Under the pieces are notes generated by a model that did no database searches, was not told where the DNA came from, and worked only from the letters and a program-made list of their open reading frames with translations. Shown here piece after piece: positions 1 through 9,010 of a stretch of 20,869 nt of DNA (position 1 is its first letter; every line of letters begins with the position of its first letter). The translations under genes were made by a program, and so were the position numbers. The stretch comes from Silene noctiflora (taxonomy: Eukaryota; Streptophyta; Magnoliopsida; Caryophyllales; Caryophyllaceae). The DNA is taken from NCBI GenBank assembly GCA_009801015.1, contig VHZZ01004881.1, positions 13,197 to 34,065 on the forward strand. The letters are read 5' to 3'.

Positions 1-631
1 TCATGGTTCAAGAGTTTTTCATGAAGAGCTTCTAGGGTAATAGGGTCATCACAGGCTCGAACTCCTTTGATGACAGGTTTGTAGGTATTGTAGTCAAGGC
101 CTTTGAGAACCCTGTTAACAATATCCTCAATATCCATCGTTTTGCCAAGGAGAGCAAGATCCGTGACACAGGCAGTGATATCATGCATATATTCGGCAAT
201 GGAACAATCTCCTTTGGAGAGATTTTCAAACCGATTTTTCAGTTGAAGAAGGTGACCCCTAGAGGGGTTGGCATAGGTTTTCTCGAGAGTAGACCAGACA
301 TCATGAGAAGTGGTTGCTTTGAGGATAAGGGGAGAGATGAGGGGATGTAAGGTGCCAAGTAGAGCACCCTTAAGTAGGCTATCTTGACGATTCCAGGAAG
401 AGTATTTGAGGTTGGGTGATGTTTTGGAATCCGCAGCAGTAATGGCGGCTTCCGATTAAGGGAAGGAACCATCGACAAATTTGAGAAAAAACCGAAGAGA
501 AGATCAACAACTTGAATTTTCCAGGTTTGGTAAGTTTTGGTGGTGAGTTGAGTGCAATAGGTGAAGTTGATGAGGATGAAAGGAGATGCTGGGTCATGGG
601 GATTGGGAAAGGAGACACCGGAATTTGCCAT
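1..631 (-). pseudogene. Ty1/copia retrotransposon Gag (UBN2-type), decayed and truncated by window edge
   Basis: Read on the minus strand from an ATG at 631, this encodes the Gag-like N-terminal part of a plant Ty1/copia polyprotein. The start has the usual copia arrangement: a short leader, then a TWKIQVVDLLFGF segment matching the family's 'SWKxQxxxLLxGY' region. Further down, in another frame, come the expected 'WxxLExxYA.PSRG', 'LSKGDCSIAEYMHDI' and 'KPVIKGVRACDDPIT' blocks, open to the window edge. At least one frame change near a run of T at about 483-490 and an in-frame TAA at about 466 separate the parts, so no intact protein can be made. Gag of this class packages element RNA in cytoplasmic particles. 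The adjacent primer-binding site and LTR support the call. Pol is outside the window. The frame assignment is by eye. Confidence 0.85.
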
Positions 632-671
632 GAGACGCGAAAAAAATGAAGGATAGTGGCCTAGGATGGAA

Positions 672-683
672 GGCTCGATACCA
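672..683 (-). other. Primer-binding site (initiator Met-tRNA) of copia element
   Basis: On the minus strand this reads TGGTATCGAGCC, directly after the LTR terminus ...TTTACA. It resembles the plant copia primer-binding site TGGTATCAGAGC, complementary to the 3' end of initiator methionine tRNA, but lacks one base of the usual CAGAG part. Its position between LTR and gag is exactly as expected. Confidence 0.75.
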
Positions 684-891
684 TGTAAAGAAAGGATTAT
701 AATTGTGTTGAATGAATAATATGATTACAATGTATCGTTATTTATACAATAGACGGAAAACCTACATCTTGGAGCCTAATTAAGCTATCAAATTGCAATA
801 GATAAAATACAATATAGAATTGCCATATTTATCAATATACACAAGATATTATAGAGACGGAATAATCTCCTTATTATTTGATTCCTTAACA
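684..891 (-). mobile_element. 5' LTR of the copia element (208 bp)
   Basis: The segment begins (minus strand) TGTTAAGGAATC and ends CCTTTCTTTACA, giving the TG...CA ends and short imperfect terminal inverted repeat (TGTTAAG/CTTTACA) of an LTR. It abuts the primer-binding site and gag in the right order. At 208 bp it is short for a copia LTR. The interior is AT-rich with promoter-like TATA stretches. The partner LTR lies beyond the window, so age and target duplication cannot be judged; the flanking bases at 892-896 are gtttc. Confidence 0.75.
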
Positions 892-1417
892 GTTTCTTTA
901 TTGAACCCCAGCTTAAGAAAATTATGAATCAAAAATCAATTGAATTGAAATAGAGCCAAACAGTACCCGACTCTAGCACAAACCAATTAAAGTTGCTAAT
1001 CGAAATAAACCTGATAGAAATCGAACTAAAATCGAAATTAAGGTACCCGATTTAAATTGAACCAAACCCAATCTCAAACTGAACCGAATAACTCATTTAC
1101 CAGGTCCACAAATGACTATATACGTAAAGCAAGCAATAACACATATGTCAAATTAATTTCATCAATATTTTGGTTAAGTCATTTTGAGAAATGTGCCCTT
1201 ATAACGACTTTGAGTCCATTATAGTATAACGGGTTATTTTGTATTTGTTTTTATGTTATTTTAGGTAAATAATTCAAACTAAGTCGCATCTTCTCGTATT
1301 AATTTATACTTTTGTTTAACTCAGGAAAATCTTAACCAGTTCATCATTTATCTTGCATTGAACTCATCCCAATTTTGACCTAATGTAGTAAATTAGCTTT
1401 AGATAATTAAACTGTGA
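892..1417. other. Intergenic, AT-rich, with degenerate AACCGA-type motif
   Basis: No gene seen. Between about 955 and 1095 short words such as accga, cgaact, aaccaaaccc and gaaccgaataac recur, a low-complexity pattern common in plant intergenic DNA. The rest is AT-rich sequence without a recognisable element. Confidence 0.4.
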
Positions 1418-1456
1418 ACTTCTTCTTCTTCTTTTTCTTCTTCTTCTTCTTCTTCT
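1418..1456. repeat. (CTT)n microsatellite
   Basis: A near-perfect run of CTT triplets interrupted once by extra T residues, so the plus strand is all pyrimidine. It lies just upstream of a tandem duplication. Confidence 0.85.
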
Positions 1457-1462
1457 CTATTT

Positions 1463-1651
1463 CCCTTGTTTGTTTAGGAAAATTTAGGGCTCAAGTAGTT
1501 GATCCACAAAAACACATTCAACCGTGAAACTAATCAAGACATTTGTGGGCTTTTCTCTTGTTTATTTAGGAAAATTTAGGGCCTCAAGTAGTTGATCCAC
1601 AAAAACACATTCAACAGTGGAACTAATCAATCCTGACATTTGTGGGCTTTT
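1463..1651. repeat. Tandem duplication, ~92-97 bp unit, two copies
   Basis: The unit from 1463 to 1554 is repeated at 1555 to 1651. Both contain 'taggaaaatttaggg', 'caagtagttgatccac' and 'gacatttgtgggctttt'. The copies differ by a few substitutions and small insertions (an extra c in 'gggcctcaag' and an extra 'tcct' in copy 2). No coding content is evident. Confidence 0.9.
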
Positions 1652-1742
1652 AAATGTAAAGGTAGGTGTAACACACTAACGGTACATGAGGTTATGAGAT
1701 TAAGTTGCCCCCACATTGGAAAATAAACTTATAGTATGTTTG

Positions 1743-2022
1743 TACTCCCTCTGTTCTATAATTTAAGTAGTTTTAGAAAAAAATAAATTATTCTTTTTAT
1801 AAGTCGTTTTACATTTTTCTATGTATTAAATATTAATTTCATTTTCCAAAACACTAAAAATTTAGAAAAAGAGCTAATTGAAGGCATTTTATTGGTGAAA
1901 AAACTCAACTTTCAAATTTTCAAAGAGCATTTATAACATATAACTAATAATACAACATTTTCCAATACTTTCTTATTTCTTATGAAATAATCTAAAACTA
2001 GTATAGATCCGGTACTATAGTA
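1743..2022. mobile_element. Possible Stowaway-like MITE
   Basis: The left end TACTCCCTCTGTTCTATAATTT has the plant Stowaway terminus next to TA. About 280 bp away the sequence ends tctaaaactagtatag...tatagta, whose reverse complement shares TCTATA and TAGTTTTAGA with the left arm. The right terminus itself is degenerate, so the element boundary is uncertain. The interior is AT-rich and non-coding. Confidence 0.4.
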
Positions 2023-2963
2023 CGGTATTTGTAAAAGATTGTGTGAGAAAATTGTAATTAATATGTTACCATTAATCATTTTACGTTTAATAAATCTACA
2101 TTTGATAAAGTTTTGTGCGTATTAATAGATTAGACGATATTTTTTAGATTTGATTTATAAAGGCACATTTTCAATAAAATTATTTGTAGACTTGTAGTAG
2201 TTTCATATTAAAAGAGAAGGTTCAATAGTTATAATCCGAATAAAATTTTTATAGGCTCTTCTTAAACAACTTTTGTCTAGACTACACCCAATAGAGGAAA
2301 AATATCATTTCGATTTACATTCAATTAATTAAACTAATTTTTTATTTTTTTTGCAATTATGTCGAAATTAATGTATGTTTAATTATTCTAATATACGTAT
2401 AGTTATTCTAATGGCAATTTAGTTTTCTTATTTAGTGACAATTTTTTTTTCAATTATTTCATAATTATGACGGTAGAGAGAAACCTAGGGTGTTTATTTT
2501 AGGGAGGTAAAATTGCTAATAGAATTTATTTTATGCAAACCAAATTAGAGTATATTTATAGAATCAAAAGGGGATTATATTGGAGCCAATTGATGACATG
2601 ACGGTGGGACCACTTTTTTTAGTAGGTATATTATTTAGGCGGGAATTTTAGAATTGTGTTAATCTTTATATAGAGGATGACTTAATAAAAAAGGCTTGGG
2701 ATAAAGTGAGGACAAAATAAACCCAAATGCGAATTCCGAATATCTCATGTTATAAGTGTTGTGTCACGACTCACGACGGTAATGAGTCGGGTTGTTATAG
2801 TTATTTTCAAATCAGGCCGATCCAAACACAATTGAAAGGATTCAAGACTGAAGATTCTAGAGTTTGAATTTCTTTACGAACAAGTTTGGCATTTCGCCTT
2901 TACTCATCTTCAATCCTCTCCCGTTTTTCTCTTCATTCCTGACATGCTCCATTTTTCTCGCAG
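2023..2963. other. Intergenic region upstream of the rhomboid gene
   Basis: AT-rich DNA with no supported gene on either strand. A TATA-like tttatatag lies at about 2665-2673 and could serve the downstream gene, but no transcript start can be fixed from sequence alone. The stretch from about 2870 to 2960 is pyrimidine-rich, as in many plant 5' UTRs. Confidence 0.3.
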
Positions 2964-3420
2964 GTATTCACTATACATTTCCACTCCCTTCTCTTCTTCA
3001 TTAATTGAGTTAATCATGAATTAGGTTACGCTTCGTAATATGAGCTCTTAATTTTTCATAAACTGCGATAACGTGTCCATCGTAATTTCCAGTTTTTATC
3101 AAATTTGGTTATAATCTAGATTCCTTGTGTGTATTATCAATTTTACCTAGCCGAAATACCACTTTCATTCAATGTTACTGCCGCTGTTGGTCGATTTTAT
3201 CTGAATGCAATTATTGATGTTATTTTTTAGTCCTAGGGCACCCTCGATACTCCCTCCGTCTTAGTCAATTGTTTAACTTTGCTTTTATTTGTAAATAAAT
3301 GATCGAGACAGAGGAAGTATCGGTCTGTTTGAATTGGTCGGTTTGATCCAAATTAGTGTTATGTAAAGCATTTTCGTTTTGCAATAGATTCCCTCATTAG
3401 ATGTTTCATCTGTCATGTAG
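2964..3420 (+). other. Possible 5' UTR intron of the rhomboid gene
   Basis: A donor-like CAG|GTATTC at 2963/2964 follows a pyrimidine-rich segment, and an acceptor-like tgtcatgtag ends at 3420, about 80 bases before the start codon. Introns in 5' UTRs are common in plants. It would contain the MITE at 3248-3319. This is a splice-pattern inference only. Confidence 0.3.
3248..3319. mobile_element. Small Stowaway-like MITE (~70 bp) with TA target duplication
   Basis: The sequence starts TA-CTCCCTCCGTCTTAG and ends CGAGACAGAGGAAG-TA. The ends are inverted complements of the standard Stowaway terminus with a few mismatches, and a TA lies on each side. At about 70 bp it is an internally deleted copy. 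Confidence 0.75.
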
Positions 3421-3502
3421 GCAATAAACTGGTTGGTAGTAAGAAGGGAATTAAAGGAGTGTTCTCGGTTTTAAGTTTGTCGTGAATAGAGCGGATACAA
3501 AC

Positions 3503-4795
3503 ATGGACGTTGGGGGAAGGAGGGTGTCTCGCGGAATGTTACCTTTGTTGGCTTTGCATACAGTCACCGAGTATTACAGACTCGAGAGGAAACCGCCCGT
3601 GACAGCAGCTCTGCTGGCTACCAATACTCTTATCTACTTGAGACCTGCTTTTCTCAAGTCTATCCTTCCAACCATTGATGAAGTCTGGTTCAACGCGCAT
3701 CTGATACTTAAGGCATGTTCTTTAATGGCATCTCTTTTTCATGTTTCAGTTTCCATTTACTTCATCTCTTGTGTTATACCGACACTTTTTATATGTTCAC
3801 TTTGTGCCTTGTGGTATTCAAAATTTATCATGGGATCTCTGTTAGTTTAGTAAAGCATTAGTTGGCCTTGCCTAGGCACAAGGCTCTCTCAAACAGTAGT
3901 CAAAAAGGCCTTGGGCTGCTTCCATATGTTTTCTTCTACGTAGGACTTTTCTTTGTCCCATCATCGCTTGCTTTTATATATTTACTTGTTTGCCCTCCAA
4001 TAAATCCAGATTCCAGATATGGGTCTTAGCTTAAACAAGAGCACCTAAGCTAAAGGCTCATTGAGGCACTAGTGACTAGCCAAAATGCCTTGGTGTACCT
4101 TTAGTGAGGTTTGTATACAATGTGCAACCATCAAGGCGCTACTGCAATTTATTTACATGAGGCGTGCCTTCACCTCGCTGCTTCTGGTCCTTGTCCCTTT
4201 CCTGGCGCCTCTCATCTTAATGTACCTCAGACTTTGAACCTAATCACTTAATTTTTGGTTTACCACATAGATTTGTTTTGTGCAAGAAATGAACTGGCTA
4301 TCACAGTTGGGTTTAGGAAATGTTAAGATATAGAATGGGTTTATGAGAATTTTTGTCATTGTTATAACTTGGGTTTGAAGATGCTTAACAGACAGGCTCA
4401 TCACATTGATATTGCTTAGGTGCTTTATTTTCTAAGTCAAATCACAAGTTTGTTACCTATGCTTTTGGGTCTTAGTGATCAGAAGTATGAATTGCTTTTT
4501 GTGGATTCTCAGGCTAACGTCCTGTTCTGAACATATCAACAGATACAAATTGGAGATGGATTATATTTTTCTGATGATATTGGAGTTTGGGTTTTTAACT
4601 TTATGGATGGTATGTTTGTCGAGGAGAAGTGAGATATAGATTAGATTAAGGGCCCTTCAATAGCTTTACATGGAAGAATTTATAACTTGACAATGGAGAG
4701 AATGACCTTTGTCTACGAAGAACGGACATCCTCATTTTCTAAAGGAAAGCATCCTGCTACCTTGTGGACTAGATGAAGCACTGAATTTACCTTCT

Positions 4796-4840
<45 letters not shown>

Positions 4841-7800
4841 TTATTTATTTTGAAGCCTTTTTTCTACGAAGGACGGACATCCTCATTTTCTAAAGGAAGC
4901 ATCCTGCTACCTCGTGGACTAAATGAAACACTGAATTCACCTTCTAGGTTTTTTTTTTATTATTTTTTTTTTTATTTTTATTTTAAATTTAGAAGCCTTT
5001 TTTTATGAGTAGTAGAGAGCATCGATTATGCCAAGTGGGTGGCTTTAATGTTCAGAAAGACACTAAGAGGACGACAGCCGTATTTGGTGGGAAAGGGAGG
5101 AAGGAAGGAGGGGGCAGGGGGCGATTTGGAGGGAAAGGGGCAATTTCCTTTATCTGGTTGGCAAAATGAACCCTGTTGTATCCGGGTTGGGATAATAGCT
5201 CGAATTTGTAGGTTTAATTCCTACAGGATGCACCCCTTCTCCGTTTGAAAGTAAGACGAACTTCCATCTCACCATGACTGTGACTAACCTGGCAAATGTG
5301 TTGTTCTCATCCTAACTTCAAATTGGTTGTAGTAGAACTTTGGCCGTTGTTTTAGGGATTTGGGGGAAAGGAAAGATAGGTCCCTTAATTTCCCTTTTCC
5401 GAGATAAACCCCCCCGAGGGAAAGATTTGGAGGGAAGCTGACTTGCTCCATTTCCCCTCCTCTATTTTTCTATTTCTATAGGGCCTACTTGCTGTTGTGA
5501 AAAAGAATATGTTAGATCCAGGTTCTTAACACGTCTTGAAGGAGTGACAATTTTAATTTAGTTCGGAGTCTATGTGACTATGTGTACGAATGTACGATGG
5601 CATGTTAGTTAGGTGTTCAACAAATATCTACTCAAGGGATTCGGTTAAGGTAGCTAAGCCAGCTTTTTTAGTTAGAGGATCGGGTTGCAAAGCTGTTATA
5701 TTAAATGGTCTCATCACCAATTAATGAACTTGGCCTATTATAATCTATGGAACAGTGAAATTGCTGAAATTGTGTTGACTTGCTGCGTTTGAAATAACCC
5801 TACACCTCTAGATGTCTTTCGAACTTAGTTGTACTCCCTCTATTCCTGTTTGTTGTTCCCACTTAATTTGGGCACAACTCTTAGGAAATAGAATATTCAT
5901 ATACAAAAGCTGGGATGATAATTAAGCCAAAATTCACTTTATAGCTTAAATTAATCACAATGTAAAATCAACTGTGCCGGCCCTTCATCACCACTGTGAC
6001 CTAAGCACCAACCTCCACGTCAGGAGAATTTTTTTTTCTGAAGATTACTGGTGATGTTCTGTATATGTGCATTTAAAATGGACTATACACGTACCTGTAA
6101 ACTGGCATTGTTGGGCAAGAGGCAATGCATGGAAATACTCCGTCAGCCAAGGAATAGGATATTGGCCAGTTCCGAAAGGACAGAAGGAAGGCCGACATTT
6201 GTAAGGATAGGACAAAGGTCGGGGTTTGGAAGGACAAAATGAAGGGTGACGCTTTGGAAAGGGAGTCGTAGGCAAAGGTGAATAAGGGAGGCCGCACAAT
6301 ATTGGCAGCAACAAGGACAGTGCCAAGGAGGTTAGTGGAGGGAGTTGTTGAGGGAAGGGAGTGGATGGGGGTTGGTGTTTGGAGGTAAGGTTAGGGGTTT
6401 CTGATTTCAGTTATGGTGGTTTAAGTTGGGTTTAGTAGTGCTATAAATGTAAATATGCATAAGTTTATAAGGATGATCTAGTCAGTTTTGCCTAAAATGC
6501 TTGCCAAAATGGAAAGAAAGGAAATGGGAGGAACAAAAATAGAAGTCTGAAAATGGAATGTGGGAGGAACGTCGTGGATTAGAGAGAGTATTGATTGAGT
6601 TCAGTAGTTTCATAAAATTTTGGCAGGTGGTGTAGGTCACTATTTGCACATTCTACAGAGGGAAGTACTAAAATGCATAAAATGTTCTACCCTTGCCATC
6701 ATGAATACCGGAATTTTTAACGTATCCTCTGAATCTGCCCTATTCCTAGTACTTGCCATATCATTTACTTGATCTACTTTTTGCCAGTTATCCCCATTTG
6801 AGTATTTTCTTCTAGATAAAAGGTAAATTTGGAACTAATTGATTGAAATAGATGGATTATCTTTTTCTTGGCATGTGTTTCATGGGTGTTTTCTCTTATG
6901 ATCTTGCACTGCTTGTTTAAGCAGTGAATTGCTTTCTGGTTCACACCACAACCATGTTTTGGCAGTAGCCAAGCCAAATCTACTTTGATCATTGTCTTAA
7001 GACCCACTGATGTTGCCATCGCTGGTAATGGCGCAGCTGTTGTTTCATTTATACTGAATTCTGTCCACAGTCCACAGATGTGTCTTTATTTATAGATACA
7101 CCTATCATACTCATTTTTGTACTTGATTAGTGTGTACTCACAGCAGAAGCATTATTTATTTATAAAATCACTATTATGTTTATGATTTGGTAGGCTTTAT
7201 GGCCTAGCCCTCTTTTCTCCAACTTTTACATGATGTTGATTATACACTTCCCTGTAGTGGTATTCCCCTATGTTAGAGGAGCACTGTTATTCATGCTCGA
7301 TGTGGTATACTATAAAACTCAACAATGTCAGTGTCACTGTAACATAAGTGTCTAATTCTTTAATTTCTTGTTTTATGTCGAGATTTCTCAAAGTGTAAAC
7401 TATACGTGTGCTGGAGAATGTAATTGAAATCTGTGCAGTAGCATAGGTCTTAGCATCCCATCTAATACAAATCCTGAAACGAGGTCGTCTCTCGCATTTT
7501 TTTTATGTGAGACACTCTTGAGTGAGACTAACGCTTCTTTTCATGGTCTTAACAGCATAGAGATTTGAAGCGTTTCTTCTTGTCACCCTTCTACCACATG
7601 GACGAATCTCACTTGGTTTACAATATGCTATCCTTGCTATGGAAGGGGATACAGTTGGAGACTTCAATGGGAAGCGTTGAATACGCATCCATGATTGCCA
7701 CATTACTTGCCATGTCTCAGGGAATCACCATGGTATTGGCCAAATCCCTTGTCATTTTTTTCAATTACGAGAGAGCATTTTACTTGGAATATGCAGTTGG

Positions 7801-8320
7801 ATTTTCTGGAGTCCTTTTTGCTATGAAAGTCGTGCTCAACTCTCAATCCGAGGACTACACATTTGTGCACGGTGTCCCTGTACCTTCACGATATGCTGCA
7901 TGGGCTGAGTTGATTCTCATCCAGATGTTCGTTCCAGGTGTCTCCTTCCTCGGTCATCTAGGTGGCATTTTGGCCGGGATTCTCTATCTACATTTGAAGA
8001 GGTCAAATACCGGGCCAAACCCGTTGAGTTCCATTATCAGAAGTGTTTCTGGCGTGTTCAGCTGGCCTTTGAGGGTTGTGCAGGGATTATTTCGACGTCG
8101 GAGATATTCGGGCAGAGGAGTAGTTGGTGGGGGCCAGAGAGGACGCGTCGTGACTCAAGTATGGAGATGTCCAGCTTGTACTTTCGACAATTCGGGTTTG
8201 TTGTCCATATGTGAGATGTGTGGGACTGTCAGGGATGGGAGGGACTTGGCAGCAAATTTGCAACATGACTTGTCGCCAGATGAGGTGCGACGTAGAAGAA
8301 TTGAAAGATTTAGCAGATGA
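3503..8320 (+). CDS. RBL14: Rhomboid-like intramembrane serine protease with C-terminal RanBP2/NZF zinc finger (RBL14 type); exons 3503-3712 and 7556-8320
   Basis: Joining the two exons in phase 0 gives 324 residues, close to Arabidopsis RBL14. Rhomboids cleave transmembrane substrates within the membrane. Exon 1 codes for residues 1-70, ending VWFNAHLILK; exon 2 starts HRDLKRFFLS. Six membrane segments can be placed at about 31-51, 89-105, 112-139, 144-164, 182-200 and 201-217. The HxxxN motif is H89/N93, the nucleophile is Ser154 in GFSG, and the partner is His204 in LGHLGG, so the protease should be active. A basic linker leads to a zinc finger at 273-293, WxCPACTF...CEMCG, spaced C-X2-C-X10-C-X2-C. 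The ATG at 3503 is chosen because it starts the conserved region; the upstream in-frame GTG at 3482 is not a plausible start. The intron appears to be GC-AG. If it were retained, a stop at 3848-3850 would give a 115-residue product without the active site. Family assignment is firm; cellular location (ER or mitochondrion) is not visible. Confidence 0.93.
3855..4200. repeat. Degenerate GCCT/AGGC-rich repeat
   Basis: Words such as ggccttgcctaggc, aaggccttgggc, gaggcactag, aaggcgctac and gaggcgtgccttc recur through this stretch. It looks like the degenerate 'aggcgcgcctt' family common in plant introns and intergenic DNA. No termini could be set. Confidence 0.45.
4713..5005. repeat. Tandem duplication (~151-bp period) separated by poly(T) tracts
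   Basis: The block ctacgaag.acggacatcctc...gcactgaatt.accttctag occurs at 4713 and again at 4864. Each copy is followed by a long T tract (over 30 T in the first, T-rich with A interruptions in the second), then 'gaagcctttttt'. A third partial junction, 'agaagccttttttta', lies at about 4990. Open frames here are produced by the T runs and are not genes. Confidence 0.85.
5190..5234 (+). pseudogene. Degenerate tRNA fragment resembling plastid trnI-CAU 3' half
   Basis: The segment cgaatttgtaggtttaattc followed by ctacaggatgcacc closely follows the end of plastid tRNA-Ile(CAU). It includes a perfect T-arm stem (TGTAG/CTACA) around a TTTAAT-type loop and the acceptor strand GGATGCA. Bases further 5' (gggataatag) resemble the anticodon-arm side less well, and no 5' acceptor strand GCATCC is present, so this is not a working tRNA. 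It may be a short plastid-to-nucleus insertion. The comparison is from memory of the plastid sequence. Confidence 0.45.
5832..6590. mobile_element. Stowaway-like element, ~760 bp, in the rhomboid intron
   Basis: The left end is TA-CTCCCTCTATTCC and the right end, reverse complemented, is TA-CTCTCTCTAATCC; both arms then continue with a GTTC..CCCAC block. TA flanks each end. A second inner arm, tctatttttgttcctcccat on the minus strand, lies at about 6520-6545. The interior (6100-6420) is purine-rich and non-coding, and may be a later insertion or an internal expansion. Open frames inside lack protein character. Confidence 0.55.
6907..6926. repeat. Perfect 8-bp stem hairpin
   Basis: CACTGCTT-GTTT-AAGCAGTG forms an exact inverted repeat with a 4-nt loop inside the rhomboid intron. 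It may be chance; no function is claimed. Confidence 0.4.
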
Positions 8321-8348
8321 CTGACAAAAATCCCGTGTATCAGTGGAT

Positions 8349-8354
8349 AATAAA
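8349..8354 (+). terminator. Poly(A) signal AATAAA of the rhomboid gene
   Basis: AATAAA occurs 29 bases after the stop codon, followed by TGTAA-type sequence (gcatgtaattt). It fits a plant near-upstream polyadenylation element. The cleavage site is not determined. Confidence 0.5.
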
Positions 8355-8639
8355 TGGCATGTAATTTCGTACAAACCTGAACTTGTGCGTAATATTGAGA
8401 AATGGAAATGCAAGAAACGTAAAAAATCCTGCTGCACTTGTTGTCTCACAAAAATATTGTCACTAATCAGTAATTTCCAGTAATTTCTGCAAAAATAAAC
8501 TAAAAGATCCAATGACTAGAGTGTTCAAAACTATAAAGTTTTCCGCAAGTCTCAGGTATTTTACTGATTACCAAACACAACACAAAAAGCAATTAACTTT
8601 CCAAGGGGTAAAATTCCTTGGAAGTTCTTCTTTTAGATT

Positions 8640-8855
8640 TTACGCTTCTATTTCATTTACAATAACATCATCGGAGTCTTAATCTCAAAATGATAGCGCG
8701 TCGCTTCTGAGGAGACGCCCCAACGATGTTCAAATTCCGATTCATGTCCATAAAATGTGACCAAGTTTTTATGTTGGCTGCTAGAGACCTACCGCAACCC
8801 TCCTCCATTTTCTCCAGGCTTGGGACCGGCAGTGAGAGCCCGAAAGCACTCACAA
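8640..8855 (-). repeat. Dispersed plant repeat, probably a retrotransposon (LINE-type) leader fragment
   Basis: On the minus strand the block GTGAGTGCTTTCGGGCTCTC, then CTGCCGGTCCCAAGC, GGAGGGTTGCGGTAGGTCTC, TTTATGGACATGAATC and GTTGGGGCGTCTCC matches a sequence I recall as widely repeated in plant genomes, upstream of LINE (RTE-like) reverse transcriptase genes. No reverse transcriptase follows here. The small frames on each strand are not convincing genes. Element class is from recollection, so the repeat call is stronger than the LINE call. Confidence 0.4.
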
Positions 8856-9010
8856 GCGTAGTTATGCTTCAATTTCATTTAAGCAATATTTTTGTATGCA
8901 TTCTTTCCACATAAAGATTAAGGAGACAGGGAATTAACCGACAACTTTTATTGTCACATGATTAGTTGATTAAATGCAATCGGATGAAGCATTGTACAAC
9001 TATATTATAT

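Larger units (their letters stand above)
3713..7555 (+). other. 3.84-kb GC-AG intron of the rhomboid gene, filled with repeats
   Basis: The exon ends CTTAAG and the intron begins GCATGTTC; it ends TCTTAACAG before CATAGAGAT. The nearest GT donor, three bases further in, would put a stop directly after the junction, and earlier GTs would delete conserved residues. The intron holds a GCCT-rich repeat, poly(T)-linked duplications, a plastid-like tRNA fragment and a Stowaway-type element. Its other parts, including 5240-5830 with G-rich and C-rich patches and 6600-7550, show nothing identifiable. Confidence 0.85.

Noticed and set aside
6774-7019. 81-codon minus-strand frame in the rhomboid intron
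   Set aside because: No similarity recognised and no splice or promoter context; consistent with a chance open frame.
8087-8512. 141-codon minus-strand frame over the rhomboid 3' end
   Set aside because: It is antisense to the zinc-finger exon and 3' UTR and has no family features; a shadow of the real gene.
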